A DNA stretch of 16,252 nucleotides from positions 1 through 16,252 of the forward strand of contig DASZLL010000093.1 in assembly GCA_035552395.1 (NCBI GenBank), given 5' to 3'. The notes below the pieces were generated by a model that did no database searches, had not been told where the DNA came from, and saw only the letters and a list, made by a program, of their open reading frames with translations. This stretch comes from Bog-473 sp035552395 (GTDB lineage Bacteria; Actinomycetota; Acidimicrobiia; Acidimicrobiales; RAAP-2). The translations under genes were made by a program, and so were the position numbers. Below are positions 13,076-16,252 of this stretch, piece after piece; positions within the stretch are counted from its first letter, which is position 1, and the number at the start of each line of letters is the position of its first letter.

Positions 13076-14266
13076 ATGACCGCCCTCGATACTGAGCTGT
13101 TCTTGCCCGAACCCGGCGAGCGACCGCAGCGCTACACGGTGATCTCCGTCGATGACCACGTCGTCGAGCCGTCACACACTTTCGAGGGACGATTGCCGGC
13201 CGCAGTCCAGGACCGGGCCCCTCGAATCGTCGAAACCCCCCAAGGGCACCAGGTGTGGGAGTTCGAGGGAGAGCGGTACACCCAGGTAGGGATGAACGCG
13301 GTGGCCGGGCGCCGACCCGAGACCTACGGCCTCGAGCCTTTTCGTTTCGACCAGATGCGACCGGGGTGTTACGACGTCGATGCGCGGGTACGCGACATGG
13401 ACATCAACGGCGTGTGGGCGTCGGTGAACTTCCCTTCCCAGATCACCGGCTTCTGCGGTCGGGTCTTCTTTGCCTGTCCCGATCGCGCACTCGGGCTTGG
13501 ATGCGTCCGCGCGTGGAACGACTGGCTCTTCGAGGAGTGGTACCTGCGTCACCCCGAGCGGATCGTGCCACTCGGGATCACCTACCTATCCGATCCTGAG
13601 CTCGCCGTCGCGGAGATCTGGCGCAACGCCGAGCGGGGATTCACGTCGGTGACCTTCCCAGAACGGCCGCACGAGATCGGACTCCCGTCCCTGTGGGAAC
13701 GCGACCATTGGGATCCGATCATGCGAGCCGTTGTCGAGACGGACACGGTGATCTCGCTGCACGTCGGCAGCTCAGGCATCGAGATCGGGCCGCCGGGTGG
13801 CGCACCCCTCCAGATCGGCGCCACCCTGTTCGGCCAGCGATCCTTGACGGCCTGTGCCGAATGGTTGTGGTCCGAGTACCCGCTCCGGCTCCCGAACTTG
13901 AAGATCGCCATGAGCGAAGGGGGCATCGGGTGGGTGGCCATGTTGCTCGACCGACTCGACAACATGGTCGACCGGTCCGGGTACGGGAGGATCTGGGACA
14001 TCCGGCCGGCTGAAGTCGTCCGGCGGAACTTCTGGTTCTGCACGATCGACGATCCTTCGACCATCGACACCCGCCATGCCATCGGCGTCGAGAACATCAT
14101 GGTCGAGGTCGATTACCCCCATGGCGACGGAACGTGGCCCGACACCCAACGCGTGATCGCAGAGTGCTGGGGGCACATACCGACGGACGAACTCCGGGCG
14201 ATGTGTTGCGAGAACGCCGCAGCGCTCTATCGCCATCCCCTGCCCGATCCCGTGCTGCCGAGCTGA
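13076..14266 (+). CDS. Amidohydrolase-2 family protein (metal-dependent TIM-barrel hydrolase or decarboxylase)
   Basis: A 396-residue protein of the amidohydrolase-related (ACMSD-like) family, whose members hydrolyse or decarboxylate cyclic and aromatic substrates with a bound metal. The first strand carries VISVDDHVVEP (Asp26, Asp27, His28). It has a D/H metal pair instead of the classical HxH, as in many actinobacterial members. SLHVGSSG contributes the barrel His, and NIMVEVDYPHGDGTWPDT holds the catalytic Asp. ATG 13076 has GGGGA seven bases upstream; an earlier ATG at 13028 lies before the promoter and the added residues look non-conserved. A class II aldolase-family gene follows 12 bp downstream, so the two probably act in one catabolic route. 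The substrate is unknown. Confidence 0.88.
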   Translation: MTALDTELFLPEPGERPQRYTVISVDDHVVEPSHTFEGRLPAAVQDRAPRIVETPQGHQVWEFEGERYTQVGMNAVAGRRPETYGLEPFRFDQMRPGCYDVDARVRDMDINGVWASVNFPSQITGFCGRVFFACPDRALGLGCVRAWNDWLFEEWYLRHPERIVPLGITYLSDPELAVAEIWRNAERGFTSVTFPERPHEIGLPSLWERDHWDPIMRAVVETDTVISLHVGSSGIEIGPPGGAPLQIGATLFGQRSLTACAEWLWSEYPLRLPNLKIAMSEGGIGWVAMLLDRLDNMVDRSGYGRIWDIRPAEVVRRNFWFCTIDDPSTIDTRHAIGVENIMVEVDYPHGDGTWPDTQRVIAECWGHIPTDELRAMCCENAAALYRHPLPDPVLPS

Positions 14267-14278
14267 GAGGAGCTGCCC

Positions 14279-15013
14279 GTGTTCACGCCGACGGCCGAGA
14301 AGCTGATGCCCGACCTGACGCCGCGCGAGGAGCTGGTGGTGCTGGCCCGGGCCCTCTGGCGTGAGGGCTACAACGACCATCTCGCCGGGCACATCACGGT
14401 GAGTCTCGGCGACGGGACCCTGTTGTGTAATCCCTGGCTCTTGACCTGGGCCGAACTGCGGCCGTCGCAGGTCTTGCGCATCGACCTCGATGGGCGGGTC
14501 GTGGAGGGAGATTGGCCCGTCCCACTCGGGATCCCCCTTCACCTCGAACTGCACAAAGCCCGCACGGACGTCGGGTGGGCCGTGCACAACCATCCGCTGT
14601 TCGGCACCGTGTGGGCGGACTTGCCCGAGATCCCGCCCATCCTCGACCAGAGCTCAGCCCTCGGTGGCGGCACCCTGGCCCTGGTCGACGAGTACGACGG
14701 CCCGGTCAACGACGCGAGCAGCGCACGCCGCGCCGTGATGCAGATGGGTGAGGCATCGATGGCGCTGCTGGCCGGCCACGGGGTGTTCATCCTCGGTCGG
14801 TCGGCGCGGGCCGTGCATCAGAGGGCCGTCGCCCTCGAACAGCGCTGTCAGCACGCGTGGTACGCCAGGGCGGCGGGAGGTAAGGGCGCGTCGCGGGTGC
14901 CGGACGCGTTCATCAACCTGGTCGCGCAGAGCGATGGCGAGGGGTTCGTCGGGTTCTGGGAGGCGGCGGTCCGCGCCGAGCTGGCCGCCGAGCCGGATTT
15001 GCTCGACGGCTAG
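14279..15013 (+). CDS. Class II aldolase/adducin family protein
   Basis: A 244-residue protein of the zinc-dependent class II aldolase/adducin fold, which includes fuculose-phosphate aldolase and related decarboxylases. Visible signatures are EGYNDHLAGHITVSL (residues about 29-43), the zinc-binding WAVHNHPLFGTVWA (His103 and His105) and LLAGHGVFILG (His167). The YNDHLAGHITVSL element takes the place of the usual N-terminal substrate loop. GTG 14279 has AGAGGAG six bases upstream and lies 12 bp after the amidohydrolase stop, so the pair forms an operon. Whether it performs aldol cleavage or decarboxylation of a hydroxy acid cannot be told. Its TAG interlocks with that of the convergent HNH gene. 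Confidence 0.9.
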   Translation: MFTPTAEKLMPDLTPREELVVLARALWREGYNDHLAGHITVSLGDGTLLCNPWLLTWAELRPSQVLRIDLDGRVVEGDWPVPLGIPLHLELHKARTDVGWAVHNHPLFGTVWADLPEIPPILDQSSALGGGTLALVDEYDGPVNDASSARRAVMQMGEASMALLAGHGVFILGRSARAVHQRAVALEQRCQHAWYARAAGGKGASRVPDAFINLVAQSDGEGFVGFWEAAVRAELAAEPDLLDG

Positions 15014-16098
15014 CCCGAGCCGGGCAACGCCCATAATGGAGAAGGGCGCGACGTCATCACGCGGCCCGTCGGACCGACGAACGTGAGCACTTGGTTGGCG
15101 TTGCCGGTCACAGCCCATTGCTTCGAATGCATCAGGTGGTGATGGTGCTCGCAGAGCAGAGCCATATTGGGCAAGTCCGTGGGCCCGCGGTGCGGTTTCC
15201 ACCACCGGATGTGGTGAGGGTTCACAAAGGTGGCGTGGGCGCAGCCGGGGAAGCGGCAGTGACGATCGCGACGCATGAGCTCGCGGCGTTGCGTCTCGGT
15301 GGGGTAGCGGTGCTGGCGACCTTCATACATGGTGTGGCCGAGGTCGTCATCGATGCCCAGGATGATGGTTGCGTCGCACGCCAATCGACGGACGGTGCCG
15401 GCGCTGATGAGCCCGTCACGCTCGAGCTCACCAGAGAGCTCTGAGGACTCATCGAGCAGGGTTTCCAACGGGACATGAGCCACGACCGTGAAATGCCTTT
15501 CCGGTCGTCCCGGTCGTCGGACCATCCCGACGAAGGCGTCGCAGAGTCGTTGGTCCCAGGGCGTTTCGCCGTCGGACGGGAGCTGTCGAGCCTCAGTCTC
15601 GAGCACCCCACGCACTTCGGCAAACGTCTCGGCCGGCAGATGGGCCGTCACCGTCCGGAAGGACTCGTTGAAGCGCAGCGATCGACGCTCGTAATCAGCC
15701 TGCGCGGTGTCGGTCGAGGGAACCTTGCGCGCTCGGGCCAGCTGGGCCAGTTCACGCACGGTGTGCTCGCTGGCCCGATCGCGGAGCTCGGAGTCTGATT
15801 CGGGGGTGGCCGCATCGACGACCGCCCGCACCTTGTCGAAGCTCAGGTCACCCGAGGACAGGGCGGCGCTCAGGTGCGGAAGGTCGAAGAGCCGCTCGCC
15901 GACGTGCGCAAAGGCCCGCGCCGTCGGCACGGAAACCCCCAGGCGCTCGACCATCCAGGTCTCGAGCGAGGTCGCACCCTCCGCCCGCCAGCCCTCGCGG
16001 CGCCCGAGTTCGCCGGTGAGCAGGACGATGAGGCCCGCCTGGGAGGCCATGCGGCGAGCCGATTCGGCGGCCAACTCCATGATCTCCTCGTTCGACAT
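15010..16098 (-). CDS. DUF222 and HNH endonuclease domain protein (13E12 repeat family type)
   Basis: A protein of about 362 residues of the group known in mycobacteria as the 13E12 repeat family. These proteins occur in many copies in actinobacterial genomes and their role is unclear; a mobile or homing-type origin is often suspected. The N-terminal half is the helical DUF222 region (AAESARRMASQAGLIVLLTGE, SVPTARAFAHVGERL, GDLSFDKVRAVVDAAT). Near the C-terminus lies the HNH nuclease, MRRDRHCRFPGCAHA, then NPHHIRWW and LLCEHHHHLMH, with the cysteine pair and histidines of the metal site intact. ATG 16098 has GAGG eight bases upstream; GTG 16155 is an alternative that adds 19 residues. No flanking repeats or second copy were seen. 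Confidence 0.88.
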   Translation of the reverse strand: MSNEEIMELAAESARRMASQAGLIVLLTGELGRREGWRAEGATSLETWMVERLGVSVPTARAFAHVGERLFDLPHLSAALSSGDLSFDKVRAVVDAATPESDSELRDRASEHTVRELAQLARARKVPSTDTAQADYERRSLRFNESFRTVTAHLPAETFAEVRGVLETEARQLPSDGETPWDQRLCDAFVGMVRRPGRPERHFTVVAHVPLETLLDESSELSGELERDGLISAGTVRRLACDATIILGIDDDLGHTMYEGRQHRYPTETQRRELMRRDRHCRFPGCAHATFVNPHHIRWWKPHRGPTDLPNMALLCEHHHHLMHSKQWAVTGNANQVLTFVGPTGRVMTSRPSPLWALPGSG

Positions 16099-16195
16099 CT
16101 TGGCCACCTCGCTGAGGCCCAGCGATGGAGGAATCGTGGTCTCGAGGACGGGCACGCCGGAGAACGGTCGCCTCCCGGACCCGAAGTTGAGCGGG

Positions 16196-16252
16196 TCAGC
16201 CGGTGGGCGTCCCGAAGACGTCGCGCAGCTCCATCGGGACCGGGGTGTCGAG
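16196..16252 (-). CDS. C-terminal end of an unidentified protein (continues beyond window)
   Basis: The last 18 codons of a minus-strand frame, ending LDTPVPMELRDVFGTPTG and TGA (16198-16196), are open to the window edge. The short stretch has the composition of real coding sequence and points the same way as the HNH gene, whose upstream boundary it would define. Too little is visible to name it. Confidence 0.35.
   Translation of the reverse strand, partial: LDTPVPMELRDVFGTPTG

Noticed and set aside
15010..16155. A mobile element around the HNH endonuclease gene
   Set aside because: No inverted or direct flanking repeats, transposase or intron features were seen; the gene family is common in actinobacterial chromosomes.

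Overview
The window is GC-rich (about two thirds G+C) actinobacterial chromosome. The left part (1-7994) carries a block also seen near the replication origin of Mycobacterium tuberculosis: padR-ino1 on one strand, a DUF5318 gene, then rpsF-ssb-rpsR-rplI and dnaB. Here panB is inserted after the DUF5318 gene, and the 3' end of a CCA-adding tRNA nucleotidyltransferase gene opens the window. The short GYWLVAADGGIFAYG-type repeats in a later gene suggest Acidimicrobiia, but that placement is from memory and tentative.

Layout. 1-1222 (+): end of cca and a small carboxymuconolactone-decarboxylase-family protein. 1264-3015 (-): ino1 and its padR-type regulator, with a clear operator and promoter at 3024-3052. 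3140-4428 (+): DUF5318 protein and panB, overlapping by ATGA. 4559-6393 (+): rpsF, ssb, rpsR, rplI, with a structured leader in front and a hairpin terminator behind. 6609-7994 (+): dnaB, preceded by three identical 9-mers at exact 21-bp spacing that resemble DnaA boxes. 8017-8814 (-): a Cof-type HAD phosphatase whose true start is probably upstream of any standard start codon.

The most unusual part is 8911-12889 (-), a five-gene unit with three overlapping junctions: a membrane-anchored thioredoxin-like protein (MauD-like), an unknown protein, a MauE/DoxX-type membrane protein, a Tat-exported cysteine-rich protein whose front half resembles the methylamine dehydrogenase light chain (MauA) and whose back half is five propeller-like repeats, and a CcdA/DsbD-type membrane protein (MauF-like). 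No mauB, mauG or other mau genes are visible, and the second tryptophan needed for the TTQ cofactor appears to be absent. The unit looks like a thiol/disulfide machinery dedicated to maturing one exported, disulfide-rich protein, rather than a classical amine dehydrogenase.

The right end (13076-16252) holds an amidohydrolase-2 family enzyme and a class II aldolase/adducin-family protein in tandem (+), then a convergent DUF222-HNH (13E12-type) endonuclease gene (-) whose stop codon is interlocked with that of the aldolase-family gene, and the last 18 codons of another minus-strand gene.

Several genes show a TAnnnT -10 hexamer 6 to 8 nt before the start codon, the layout expected of leaderless transcripts, which are common in Actinobacteria. 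No tRNA or rRNA gene, CRISPR array, insertion sequence or phage gene was seen.
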